NCBI GenBank assembly: GCA_025558075.1 | Contig: JAHLKF010000060.1 | Location: forward strand, 1-24,703 | Direction of reading: 5' to 3' | DNA from: Gaertneriomyces semiglobifer | Lineage: Eukaryota; Chytridiomycota; Chytridiomycetes; Spizellomycetales; Spizellomycetaceae | Length of the DNA stretch: 24,703 nt | In this document: positions 1 to 9,349 of the stretch, piece by piece | Numbering within the stretch: position 1 is the stretch's first letter | Layout: each line of letters opens with the position of its first letter | The notes under the pieces: model-generated | Told to the model about the DNA's origin: nothing | Seen by the model: only the letters and a program-made list of their open reading frames with translations | The model's database searches: none | Position numbers and translations under genes: made by a program

Positions 1-2119
1 CGTCGTCGTCGACGAGTAGGACTTTGGGCGGGATACTCCACGGGGGGATAAACGTTGCCCGTGTGACACGCATACTGTTTCCGCCGCTCGCACCACCTGA
101 TCCACCACGATCCCGTCGCGGCGTGAACCCGCCAACCGTAAACACTGTCAACCCAGAAGTGTTCGATTGTCGCGTGAGCTGATCACTCGGTACAAAGTCG
201 AGGATGGGTGTTGCAAGTTCAGGCATCGTTTGGGATGACGATGACGACGCGCCGCCGCCAAGGCCAAGACTGGAAGTCCCAGGCACCCCCATCGACGAGC
301 TCGACCCTGCCATACCGGCCACATTCTGGATTCCGGCATATGCCTCCTTGACGTGTTTAGAGATCTCGTTCATTTGCTGAAACCCTGCTCGCGCGACTTC
401 TTGGTAGGTAGTCAATAACCGTTCGGCTTGGTCCTTGGGAATCCCAAAGGCGTCGGAATCCATGATCGTGTGCATGTTCAGGTCGGATTGTAACCCAGAG
501 GAACCAATAGGCGCAGAGGTCGGGATGGCGGTTTTCGTAAACGCAAATGGAGTGATGATTTCGGGCGACGACGTGTCAACGATATCGCTTGCCAAAAGTG
601 AGGAACGCGGCGGCATCGGAAGTTGAAAGCGTTCATCTATATACAGAGTCCACCAACAAAAAAAAAGAAAATGCAACAGGCGGGGGGGGGGGGGGCATGA
701 GCGTTTCACCAACATGAAGCCACCAAGTGCGACGGCGACCCCACGTCCTCACCTGTAGCAGAATCCCCAGCAAAACACTCGACCAAGTTCCTCACCACCT
801 TGTCCTGCGTCGCCATATTCTTGCGAATGTTCAATATCTCGTCCACCACCATGCAGTAATTTCTGCTCAATCCTTGCAGATACGTGGCCATATCCGTCTG
901 CATCCTGGCAATCGCATCCATTTGCGTCTGGAGATCCCGGGTATCCTTCTTCAGCTCCTTTGTCAGTGCGTGGGTATCATTATGGTTTCCTTCGTTAGCA
1001 GGAGGTGGAGGAGCAGCAGAAGAGGGTATTTTCGACTTTTCCTTGGGGGTTTTGCGTTTGATACCCTCCAGCTTTTCCTTGTTATTATATTGAAAGTTGG
1101 GATGCTGAAATTCCCAGGCTTGCTCGCCGTAGAGTTTCCCGTCATCTTGGGTTTTCACCTTGTGAAACCCGTACTTGTTCAATTGACGTACAAACGAAGC
1201 CGGGTTGTTGTGCTTGAAATGCCGTGGCAAGACCGTTTTGGCAAACTCGTTTGGGTTCTTGATGACAAACGAATCGCCGCGCACGCCCCAGGAAACCACG
1301 TCCGAGTACGACGTGTCTTCCAGCATTCTGGTAGTTGCGGGATGGTTAAGAAAAAAAACAGACGAATGGAAGAGCAAATCGGAGTGACTACAAAAGATGT
1401 ACTTACTTGAAAAGCTTTTTGACGAAATCGGGAACACCATTGCTTTGCACTGGCGGCAGAGTATGTGACGACGACGACGCCGACAAAGAGCCTGGGCCGG
1501 ACGCGTCATGCGTGCTCTTGGGAGGTGCAGACGCGCTACCAGTCGACGACGGAGCAGCGGCTGTAGCTGAGGCATGCGGATGTCGATGCGGGTGATGGTG
1601 AGAGCGATGGTGATGATCTCGGATGGATGCTGCAGCCCCGTCACCGAGTTTCGGGCTACGGCTGCGCCTATCGGGTGCACTTGTTCGTTGACTCGGTGAT
1701 GCCCGCGTAGGAATAGGCGCGGCCGGCTGCTGGTCGGTGGATGATGAGGACGGATGCTCGCGGTAGTCTGTGGTAGGCATTTGGCCGATGGGCGATGGTG
1801 CAGAGCCATGGCCAGGAAAGTGGCGATATGCTGGTTGCGGCGGCGGTGGATAGGCGGTGTGGTGTCCATGTATGGGAATGGGATAGGGTGTCGGCCTCAT
1901 ATGCGGTAGTAGTGGCGGTGGTGGTGGAGGAGGAGGAGGAGGAGGAGGAGGAGGGCCTACGGCATGTGGGCCGATAGGGTGCTGGTGCTGCATATGCGGT
2001 GGGGGAGGCGGCGGTGCTGCATATTGAGGGCCGTAAGGGTGCGGAGGGTATGCTAGAGGTGGAGGAGGGTATTGTGGATGACCGTAACGATGATATTGTT
2101 GATTTATTGGTTCCGACAT
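1..2119 (-). CDS. SKN7: Skn7-like HSF-type transcription factor with response-regulator domain (3' end off window)
   Basis: Three exons are visible: 2119-1407, 1327-753 and 636-1, with GT-AG introns 1406-1328 and 752-637. They give 641 in-frame residues and run off the left edge. The start is the ATG opening MSEPINQQ. Residues 1-228 are Pro/His/Ser-rich, with a run of about 14 prolines. Residues about 229-330 are an HSF DNA-binding domain: the first splice joins VPDFVKKLFK to MLEDTSYSDVVSW, and the recognition helix reads SFVRQLNKYGFHKV. A Lys/Glu-rich, coiled-coil-like stretch follows (about 355-425), then a Ser/Gly linker. The last residues, IPPKVLLVDDD, are the first strand and acidic pocket of a receiver (REC) domain. 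HSF, then coiled coil, then REC is the Skn7 architecture: nuclear output regulators of fungal His-Asp phosphorelays (oxidative, osmotic and wall stress). The phospho-acceptor Asp lies outside the window. The second intron carries a 14-nt homopolymer, C on the coding strand. Confidence 0.93.
682..695. repeat. Poly-G run of 14 inside the second SKN7 intron
   Basis: An uninterrupted run of 14 G on the plus strand, so poly-C in the transcript. It lies between the donor (752) and acceptor (637) of the intron that separates the coiled-coil and linker exons, upstream of a T-rich tract and the TATATAG acceptor. Its length is likely to vary, or to be miscalled in sequencing. Confidence 0.9.
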
Positions 2120-2510
2120 GGCTGTGGTTATGGTGTAAACAAGCTGAGTGATGAGGAGAATGGGGTGAGGAGAATGAGTGGTGGGTTCGGGGTGGGTCCG
2201 GTTGAGTTAGGTAAGATGGTTTTCCTTTTTACCTCCCAAGAAGGGGACCGTTGTTCTCTATTTGACCGAAATGCGTTATACTTCTCCCAAGGGTAGCTGG
2301 CAGGGAATAATTTGCTTTGAAGAATTGTCAATCGAATATATAATAGAGATCGAGAGGCGGGAATCACGGGTCCATTCATCACAGGCGCCATGCCATGGCT
2401 TTTTCTATTGAGAGATGTTGAGGGTGGGGGGTTGATCAATTTTAGCCTTGTTGCGAGAAAGACTTACCCTGTCGCTGCTGCTGCTGCTGTTGTTGTTGTT
2501 CTTGTCGCTT

Positions 2511-2515
<5 letters not shown>

Positions 2516-2542
<27 letters not shown>
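2516..2542. repeat. (GT)n microsatellite, about 13 units
   Basis: Uninterrupted GT dinucleotides, preceded by short CTG and TTG triplet arrays at about 2475-2500. It lies about 400 nt upstream of the Skn7-like start codon, in the presumed promoter or leader. Apparent His/Thr-rich frames here are repeat artefacts. Confidence 0.92.
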
Positions 2543-2546
<4 letters not shown>

Positions 2547-2971
2547 CTTTTGTGTGGGTGGAGGAACGGGTGGATGAATTCGAGAGACTGTTTATTCTTT
2601 GGCGGTTTGGCGTACCAGTGAAATGGAATGCAAATTGATCGGTTAACCCTAGAGTAAGTATAAGGCCCACTATATATATGATACTCTTTCTTTCTCACTT
2701 GATCTCTCCCTCTCTACCGTCTCGTTCTCTTTCTCTTTCTATGTCTATTATGCCTGAATTTCAATGAACCTTGTAGACGCACGCAATTGCAGGAAATCGA
2801 AAGGATGTTGAAAATTGAGTTGCCGTTGCATGGGCGCAAAACCCACCTAAACCCCCAAACTGACACCACCAACCCACCCTTGCATGCATGTGCAGTATAT
2901 ATAAACAGACACCCACCCAATATTCCACAGTATATACAAAATATGCGACAGACAAAGGGAAGCGTAACAAA

Positions 2972-2985
2972 GGGGGGGGGGGGGG
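2972..2985. repeat. Poly-G run of 14
   Basis: Homopolymer in the SKN7/7TM divergent region. It is the same length as the intronic run at 682-695. Confidence 0.85.
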
Positions 2986-3567
2986 TTAACGCATCCACCA
3001 CCTACCACCACGACGAATGGGGGTACCCCGAACATTATCGGAAAATCGGCGTATCGTTTTCGTTGGGGGCAGTGAATGCACCCTTGCACACACAGCGAGG
3101 AATCACAGATTGGGCGGGTCTCTCTCTTTGTTGTGTTCAAATGGTGGTGTTAACTGTTGTATATATATGTATGCGTTATTAGATGTATATGTGGACGGAG
3201 GGGGAATGGAAATTGAAGTCCGCGGGGACGGTTGGTTTGGTGGACTGGGGTCCTCTTCTCTTATATATGATAACACATGCATGCACACACAGCAAGTAGC
3301 AACCATCGCACCGCATTGTGCATGCATGCATGGGCAGCAGCAGCATGGATCTGGAGAGCGGTGGTGTGCGGATGGATATCGACCGGTCGTCGTAGCTAGC
3401 GGTGGGCATTGATCTTGACACAATTGATACTAGATCTCCATACCATTGGCCAGCGGGCGCCGGTTCTAAGCAAGTAGGTGTTGCCTCTGTCTTATTTACA
3501 GTATATATATATACATACACCCCCCCCAACGGGCAGATCTAAATAACGTTAACGATCTAAGCCTAGC

Positions 3568-3605
3568 CGGTCAAACCCCCCCCCCCCCCGGTCAAACCCC
3601 CCCTC
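3568..3605. repeat. Tandem CCGGTCAAAC plus poly-C duplication
   Basis: The unit CCGGTCAAAC followed by a C-run occurs twice in direct succession. The first copy has 14 C, the second about 7. This looks like a slippage or short duplication event. Confidence 0.8.
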
Positions 3606-4008
3606 CCTCGTGGTTGCAAAGAAATTAAACCTTCCAGATCCCCCATCCATCCATTGAATAAACTCCTGGATCATCCTGTTCACAACATTAACACCCCAGG
3701 ACACGCACTGGGTGGTCGCAAAGGGGCAGTGGTGTTGGTTGGTGTGCATGTGCGCGGCGCGGGCGTGTTGTGTTGTGTTGTTGTCCGATTCCATTTCACA
3801 TATACATTATGTAATCCATAATGCATAATTTCATATAGATCTGGGGTGGAGGCGCAGGGCACGGTTTGCCTTATATTGTTAATTACCAACCATCTCCTCT
3901 TTTCCAATTCCTTCCCTTTGCCCCTTGTATATGTACTTGTGCATGTGCACATGCATTCCTTAATTCCCCCTCGCATTTGATGCGATCTGGCGTGTTGTTT
4001 GCCCTTTG

Positions 4009-4028
4009 CCCCCCCCCCCCCCCCCCCC
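4009..4028. repeat. Poly-C run of about 20
   Basis: The longest homopolymer in the window. A TA-alternating palindrome follows about 50 nt downstream. Length polymorphism is expected. Confidence 0.88.
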
Positions 4029-4080
4029 GGTGCTCTGATCATATCAATATCATGCTTGCATGCCAAAGTTGGCTGGCTTG

Positions 4081-4114
4081 TATATATAATATATATATAT
4101 ATATATTATATATA
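4081..4114. repeat. TA-alternating palindromic tract
   Basis: About 34 nt of almost pure TA alternation with two AA/TT phase breaks, self-complementary over most of its length. It is non-coding. It could be a DNA-unwinding or cruciform-prone site, or just a microsatellite. Confidence 0.75.
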
Positions 4115-4569
4115 CGTAAGCTGGTGGCGAGAGGACAATATATATATAGTTGGTGAACGATAAGAACGGTGAATGATAAGACGAATCATGCTTATGCAAG
4201 CACCGCCCCCCCGACGCCCAACTTCCAATTTACAACGCGCGCGCGCGGAACTCTCTCTCGCACCTGTGTGTGTGTAGAGTAGAATACCGCCCCAAGAATA
4301 GCTTTACTTACTATATTTATACTTGGCACTGCACTCCCGCTTCCTATACTAACAGCTACACAGTAAACACTCTCGATCGGCTAAATATGTGTCTAAATGC
4401 ATTCCGCTCCATCACCAGCCAGCCACGGTTCAGACGAAACTTCTCGTATTCGCATCAATGGGCGTGCCGAGGGTGGGAGGATAATTATTAGCAAATGAGT
4501 GGGTGGGAAGTTTGATAAAAGTACCCCCCCCCCCGCCAACACCACACTTGCAAAAAACGAGAGCACTCT

Positions 4570-4584
4570 TATATATATATATAT
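4570..4584 (+). promoter_or_regulatory. Likely TATA element of the 7TM gene
   Basis: A TATATATATATATAT tract lies 67 nt upstream of the ATG at 4651. If used as a TATA box it would put transcription start near 4605-4615 with a short leader. This is inferred from position and composition only; similar tracts elsewhere in this region weaken it. Confidence 0.4.
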
Positions 4585-4650
4585 GAACGTCTGTCTTCCA
4601 AGTCGTTGTTGATTCCGGCTTACACTACATTACACAATTCATCCCTCACA

Positions 4651-5815
4651 ATGACTCGCAACGTCGACGATCCATATTGTCGGTATAATATTATCGATGG
4701 AAAAGAAGTCATCACATACACCGGATACCTCAGCAAACTCGATTACGCAGAAGATGCATGCAACGGCCTTAACCTAAGAGGCCTCAACGTCACCTTCGCT
4801 CTCATCGCCCTGTTAGTGGACCTAGTGGCATTGTACATGGGCATCAAGCTCTTTAGGGTTCGGAGGACCACCTACACCACCATGCTGGTCGCGACTCCCG
4901 GATTGATGCTCGTTCAACTCATCATCGAAGTGTACAGCGTCTCGACCTTTTATCAGTTTGGTGGGAAACCCGAATTTTCCCACCTACCCAAATGTAAGCG
5001 TGTTTTTCTTCCGCGCGTGTATGTATATGAGCAAACTTATTGAACCTCTCTTTTCATTTCATTTAGTCTTGACGTTTGTGTGCGCTGCTGGGATCCTCAT
5101 TGTACAAGGCTTCCGTGTCGACTTTATCATCATCGGAAAAGCCCTCCCCCGGCGATGGAAGACCTACTTTGTCTGGACTTGCGTCGTCACGGGCGTCATT
5201 TGCGGCATCCTCTTTATCACTTTTGCAGCCATCGGACTCTCGCAAGGCCGCGACGCCATGCCCGTCACCTACGCCGTCCCCTTTAGTCTCTGGCTCCTCT
5301 TCGTCGCCGTCCTCGACACAGCACTCAGCATCGAAATCCTCCGTATCACAGCCAACCAAGCCCAAATGCTCACCCGATACCGTGACCTCACCGCTTCCAA
5401 TGTCGCTGCGTTCGCGCGAAAAAACAAAATGGCGGCCATCTTTCAGTTGTTGGCTATATTGTTCTTTTTGACCACGTTTTTGGCGACGAGGTTGGTGTCC
5501 GCGGGGTATACCTGGGGGTATCTGACCTTGATTGGACCGCCGTTACAGAGTCTGTCACTGGTGTGGGCGATTAAAGTCATGCAAAAAGCAAGAAGGGCGG
5601 CGATGAATCGACCATCGACGAATTCTTTGTCCTCGGGGAGCACGGATGCGACCAAGGGATCCAAAGTGGGAGAGATGCAGCAGAGTGCGAGGACGTTGCA
5701 GAGGTTGGTGCAACATGCCGCGGAACCGGTCAGGTCGAATACTGTGACGAGTTCGGTGGTGACACAGGCTCCCGCCGCCGGGTCTGTGGCGGGTGCGCAT
5801 CGCCCCCATCCATGA
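4651..5815 (+). CDS. Orphan seven-transmembrane (GPCR-like) protein
   Basis: Exons 4651-4993 and 5067-5815, intron 4994-5066 (GTAAGC...TTTAG), give 363 residues. The ATG has A at -3 (CACAATG) and follows a TATA-like tract. Seven hydrophobic helices are visible at about 46-68, 74-98, 115-138, 148-172, 181-206, 237-258 and 264-285. Basic residues fall in the loops after TM1 (KLFRVRR), TM3 (KALPRRWK), TM5 (RYRDL to ARKNK) and after TM7 (KVMQKARR). By the positive-inside rule this gives an outside N-terminus and a cytosolic tail of about 77 residues rich in Ser/Thr, the topology of a G-protein-coupled receptor. An N-glycosylation sequon (NVT) sits at 46, at the edge of TM1. I recognise no family motif such as DRY or NPxxY, so receptor function is inference; a 7TM transporter or scaffold is possible. 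Confidence 0.85.
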
Positions 5816-6103
5816 GTGATCAACCCCACACACACCACTTTTTAGAGTAATTAATTTTAGGTTGATACATTGATATCCTTCTTTGGGTTGTTCTGTTTGA
5901 TATCCTTTATGTTGTTAGTGCTGCTTTTTTGGCCTTAGAGAGTTTCTCAAAATTAGATGTATGTCTTACAAGTTTTCATGAACATGACAAATGCATATCA
6001 CACACTTGGTCGCATATCACACTTGTTTTCACACACATTCTTCACAACCATATATTCCAGAAACTATCATGTCGAATACAGAGCTACATAAAAATCACCT
6101 ATT

Positions 6104-7486
6104 TCACACAAACAAACTCTGCCCAATTTCGATTGTGTGAAAATTGTCCACACCCACCTCCTCACACGCACTTTCCAACCGCTGTTTGGGTTCCCAATAC
6201 GGTTCATCCGTCAACGTCCACGTTCCCCAATGTATCCCAAAACTCTTTTCACTTTTGACATCACGATGGACACAGACAGCGTCTTCGGGTGAACAGTGGA
6301 CGGGGGACATGAACCAGCGTGGACTGTATGCGCCGATGGGGATGGCGGCGAGTGTGAATGGGCCGTAGTGCGTGCCGATTTGGGAGAATGCGGGACAGGA
6401 GGGGAGGGTTTGGAGGGTGGAGATGGGCGCAGAGGGGGGGAGTGTGGAGGGGACGGATCTGTAGCCGGTGTCGCCGCCGAAAAAAAATGAGCGGTGGGTT
6501 GTGGATGTGGTTGTTGTGGTTGGGGTGGTGGTGGTGGTTGTGGGGGAGTTTGATGATGATGCTGTTTGGAGGACCCAGGAAGACCAGAGTGTGCGGTTGC
6601 GGTCGGTGAGGGAACGGCCTGTAAAGTGTTGACAAGGCGTACATGCGATCGTACAGCTGATTTCCGAAGAAGAAGCGTTGGGCAACTGGCGATCCGGGAA
6701 CGACAGTTTGTATTCGTCCCACCAATCGCATTCTACCGCGTTATGTATACCCATGTCTTTTAACCATTGTTTGTTGCCGAGCGGGACGAAAAACCACACG
6801 TCGGGGTTTGTTTTGATGATGTCTTTGATGGTTCCGACGTCGAGGTGGTCGTAATGGTTATGGCTGATAACAACGACGTCGACCTTGGGTAGGTCGGCGA
6901 TCTTGCAAGGGGGTGGGGTGGATCGTTTAGGTCCCATCCATTGAACGGGACTACACCGGTCACTAAAACAGGGGTCGAACAGGACGTTGATCTTGGGTAA
7001 GGACACCAACACTGCAGCATGTCCGAGCCACGTCGCCATCATCCCAACCATCGTCCCATCTTTCACTAGTTCTCCATTGTTCATCTTCTCCATCGCCTCA
7101 AAATCCGGTGGATGCACGGGTACACGTTCGGCCACAGGTGGGGGTGCAGAGCGTTTCCGGTCGAATTCTCGTAAGAGGTGTACGATGTCCATGGTTTTTT
7201 GGGGAACGAACGAGTCCCATGGGTTATGGAATCCTGTGGATTTCTCGTTATGATGTGTCGTCTCGTACCCACGAGCGCTTGCCGACGACGTTTGGGTGAT
7301 GATCGGGGATGCCATGCTGTGAGAAGCAGTTGTGGTGGTGAACGAGGTGGATGGGAGGAATGTGTAGACGGCGAAACCGGTGGTTGCGAGACCTAGAGAA
7401 ACGAGGCCGAGTTGGGATATTTTTGGTTTAAGATGGATGAAACGTCGTATAAGACGGCCACCAGAGCTCATACCGCTAACCTCCAA
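6104..7486 (-). CDS. NAPE-PLD / FMP30-like metallo-beta-lactamase-fold phospholipase
   Basis: A single 460-residue exon. The N-terminus is basic (RLIRRFIHLKPK), followed by one hydrophobic helix (about 26-44), as in yeast Fmp30, which is anchored in the mitochondrial inner membrane. The zinc-binding signature SHNHYDHLD supplies H209, H211, D213 and H214. Further ligands of the NAPE-PLD family are visible: H287 (CQHFTGRS), D339 (GGDTGYR) and H419 (GIHWGTW). The family block AAIPIGAYSPRWFM lies at about 380-393. Family members hydrolyse N-acyl-phosphatidylethanolamines to N-acylethanolamines and phosphatidic acid. A Ser/Thr repeat insertion (about 309-332) separates H287 from D339 and probably loops out. 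M6 is an alternative start. The gene converges with the 7TM gene, leaving 288 nt between their stop codons. Confidence 0.93.
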   Translation of the reverse strand: MEVSGMSSGGRLIRRFIHLKPKISQLGLVSLGLATTGFAVYTFLPSTSFTTTTASHSMASPIITQTSSASARGYETTHHNEKSTGFHNPWDSFVPQKTMDIVHLLREFDRKRSAPPPVAERVPVHPPDFEAMEKMNNGELVKDGTMVGMMATWLGHAAVLVSLPKINVLFDPCFSDRCSPVQWMGPKRSTPPPCKIADLPKVDVVVISHNHYDHLDVGTIKDIIKTNPDVWFFVPLGNKQWLKDMGIHNAVECDWWDEYKLSFPDRQLPNASSSEISCTIACTPCQHFTGRSLTDRNRTLWSSWVLQTASSSNSPTTTTTTPTTTTTSTTHRSFFFGGDTGYRSVPSTLPPSAPISTLQTLPSCPAFSQIGTHYGPFTLAAIPIGAYSPRWFMSPVHCSPEDAVCVHRDVKSEKSFGIHWGTWTLTDEPYWEPKQRLESACEEVGVDNFHTIEIGQSLFV

Positions 7487-7894
7487 TAAATAGTCCTTCT
7501 GAATGAAGCTTCCCCGCCGGTTGCCTGCTTTTTATGATTCTCCTCAGGAATGAACAAAACGAAATGACTCGACCAAGAAATTGTCACACTTTTTTGGAGG
7601 TCTTTATTCTACGCGATCCGCAATTTGGAATCAACAACGGATTATAAGCAAATGTAAAGAAAAACCCCATAATGCAGTTTGACTATTGAAATGGGGGGTT
7701 GAAGAAAGCGAAAAACCAGTAGGCAATATTCAACTACAGAGTCCCCCCCAAAAGAATACATTGTGCAGAAAATGAACAAAACGGGTTGGAAAAAGTGTGA
7801 ACAAAGAAAAAAGATGCAAACGAAACGCAGAGAGGAACTGGTATAACAAGTGTGCAGAAAGGCGAAGGCGGGGAGAGTGCTTTTCTTTTTTGGT
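7487..7894. other. Intergenic: promoter of the NAPE-PLD-like gene and 3' flank of the next gene
   Basis: A 408-nt tandem gap between two minus-strand genes. It holds the downstream flank of the gene ending at 7895 and the promoter of the gene starting at 7486. No open frame of note and no recognisable motif were seen. Confidence 0.6.
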
Positions 7895-9349
7895 TTACAC
7901 CTCTGCAGCTTGTGCCACGGCCTTTTTCACCATTCTGATCCTTTTCTTCTGGGGGCCGCCCGCGGCCACAGCAGTAGCAGGAGTCTCCTTACCGCCCTTT
8001 TTCACGGGTTGTTTCCGTCGTTTCCCACCGCTGGTTGTGGTAGTGGTTGTGGTGGAGGAAGGATGGTGTTCTGCAAGTTGCGTCTTTCGTTTGCGTTGAT
8101 GCGAACTTGATGGTGGTGGGGAAATCAATATCGGGTTCATAGTGTCTGGGGTGTTGGTGTTGGTCATGCCGTGACAGTCGGACGGGGACCGGGAGTAAGT
8201 CGCCGCAAACGGGTTGGGGTACGCTGTGCGTGGGGTGTATTCCGCAAACGGAGCGGGTGGGATATGTGTGGTGTAAGCACCCGCAGCCGCCGCCATACCG
8301 GGGTGTGGTGCTGCAGCGTACGTCGGGATACCGTATGCGTAGTGAGGATCGAACATGGTGTCGTAGGCGTATGGGTACGGTTGGAAGGAAGCGTGGTGGG
8401 CGTACCGCGGATGTGGGGAGTCGTAGGCCATGTGTGCGTAGGGTTGACGCGTTTCGGGGACGTGCGGGAGGTTGGTCTGGTCGTAGGCGCCGATGGCGAT
8501 ACCTGCTGAAACCCAGTTTGTGGGATGGATCTCGTAGTGTTGGGGTCGCCCCGCCAAGTAGTCTGTGAGATCGTCCGTGCTGCAACTGGCACTGGCGGTG
8601 TTGTCGGCTGTGACGTCCGTGGATTCGCCGTCGTCTTGGTTGACCAGTGCTAGGATCTCGTCGGAAATGGTGGTGGCCTGCTTTTCTACCGGTGTGAAAC
8701 TGATGTACAATGTGCTTGGCCACACGTTCCTGCCTCGCGTGCAGAACCATTCACGAAGCCCTTCGTAACCACCGTTACGTTTACGACGCTCCCGTTCTTC
8801 TCGATAGGGATTCTGACCATACCCATGGCTTGGGCTTCGACATCGCGACGAGAATGGGTGCGAGATGTGAAACGAGTGCTGTGAGTGACTGTCCGGGCCT
8901 GACCGGGACAACCCCAGTGCCTTGATCGTACTCGTGTCCACGGGATGGTGCGCCGGGTCAGGCGGCAAGCTCACCGTTGGCGGAGATATATTCAAAATCC
9001 TATTCAAAGCCGATAAATCCCCATTATAGCTCGCCAGATCCGCCAGTGTGAAGCCACGCCTACCGCCGCGATCCAGCCCTTGAGTGATACCAACGACGCA
9101 GTTCCAAGGTGCGACGTAGCCACCTTCACCGCGTTTGAATTTCACCCAGTGTAGGTAGTGCCCCAATGAAGCGGATGCGGGTAGAAAGTCTTTGGTTCCT
9201 GCAAGCTCGACCAGGCGTTCAAAGGCTTCGCATATCGTAGGGCATAATTGGACGTTAAGTTCTAATACAAGCTTGGCAAGCGATTCAATCTCCTTGATGT
9301 CGTAGGAGTGTCGCTGCATGGTGCAAAGAGGAGGCGGGAATGCAACCAT
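7895..9349 (-). CDS. Unrecognised protein with Tyr/Pro/Ala-rich segment and basic tail
   Basis: An uninterrupted frame of 484 residues from the ATG at 9349. The frame stays open upstream to a GTG at 9472, but a nuclear gene would need an ATG; the ATG at 9319 (ACC context) is an alternative. The N-terminal region (about 12-124) looks folded: a helical stretch (IKEIESLAKLVLELN), a Trp-containing block (HYLHWVKFKRG), then one ankyrin-like helix pair (GFTLADLASYNGDLSALNRIL). The middle is disordered. About 302-386 is rich in Tyr, Pro, Ala and His. The tail (about 418-479) has a poly-Thr run between basic clusters (QRKRK, GGKRRKQPVKK, QKKRIRMVKK) resembling nuclear localisation signals. I do not recognise the family; a nuclear or RNA-associated role is inferred from composition only. 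Confidence 0.75.
   Translation of the reverse strand: MVAFPPPLCTMQRHSYDIKEIESLAKLVLELNVQLCPTICEAFERLVELAGTKDFLPASASLGHYLHWVKFKRGEGGYVAPWNCVVGITQGLDRGGRRGFTLADLASYNGDLSALNRILNISPPTVSLPPDPAHHPVDTSTIKALGLSRSGPDSHSQHSFHISHPFSSRCRSPSHGYGQNPYREERERRKRNGGYEGLREWFCTRGRNVWPSTLYISFTPVEKQATTISDEILALVNQDDGESTDVTADNTASASCSTDDLTDYLAGRPQHYEIHPTNWVSAGIAIGAYDQTNLPHVPETRQPYAHMAYDSPHPRYAHHASFQPYPYAYDTMFDPHYAYGIPTYAAAPHPGMAAAAGAYTTHIPPAPFAEYTPRTAYPNPFAATYSRSPSDCHGMTNTNTPDTMNPILISPPPSSSHQRKRKTQLAEHHPSSTTTTTTTSGGKRRKQPVKKGGKETPATAVAAGGPQKKRIRMVKKAVAQAAEV

Larger units (their letters stand above)
2120..4650. other. 2.5 kb divergent intergenic region, repeat-rich, no supported gene
   Basis: This region lies head-to-head between the Skn7-like gene and the 7TM gene, so it must hold both promoters and 5' leaders. 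It has CTG/TTG triplets (about 2475-2500), a GT microsatellite, several G or C homopolymers of 11 to 20 nt, many TATATA tracts, CATGCATG clusters (about 2881-2890 and 3320-3330) and a GC alternation near 4238. The reading frames present are short and made of these repeats; none has plausible protein composition or splice structure. I see no tRNA fold or transposon ends. Confidence 0.7.

Noticed and set aside
2405..2698. Frames with His/Thr repeats around the GT microsatellite
   Set aside because: Translation of a dinucleotide and triplet repeat, not a gene.
4606..4650. Extended start of the 7TM protein
   Set aside because: It begins with TTG; the ATG at 4651 has a good context.
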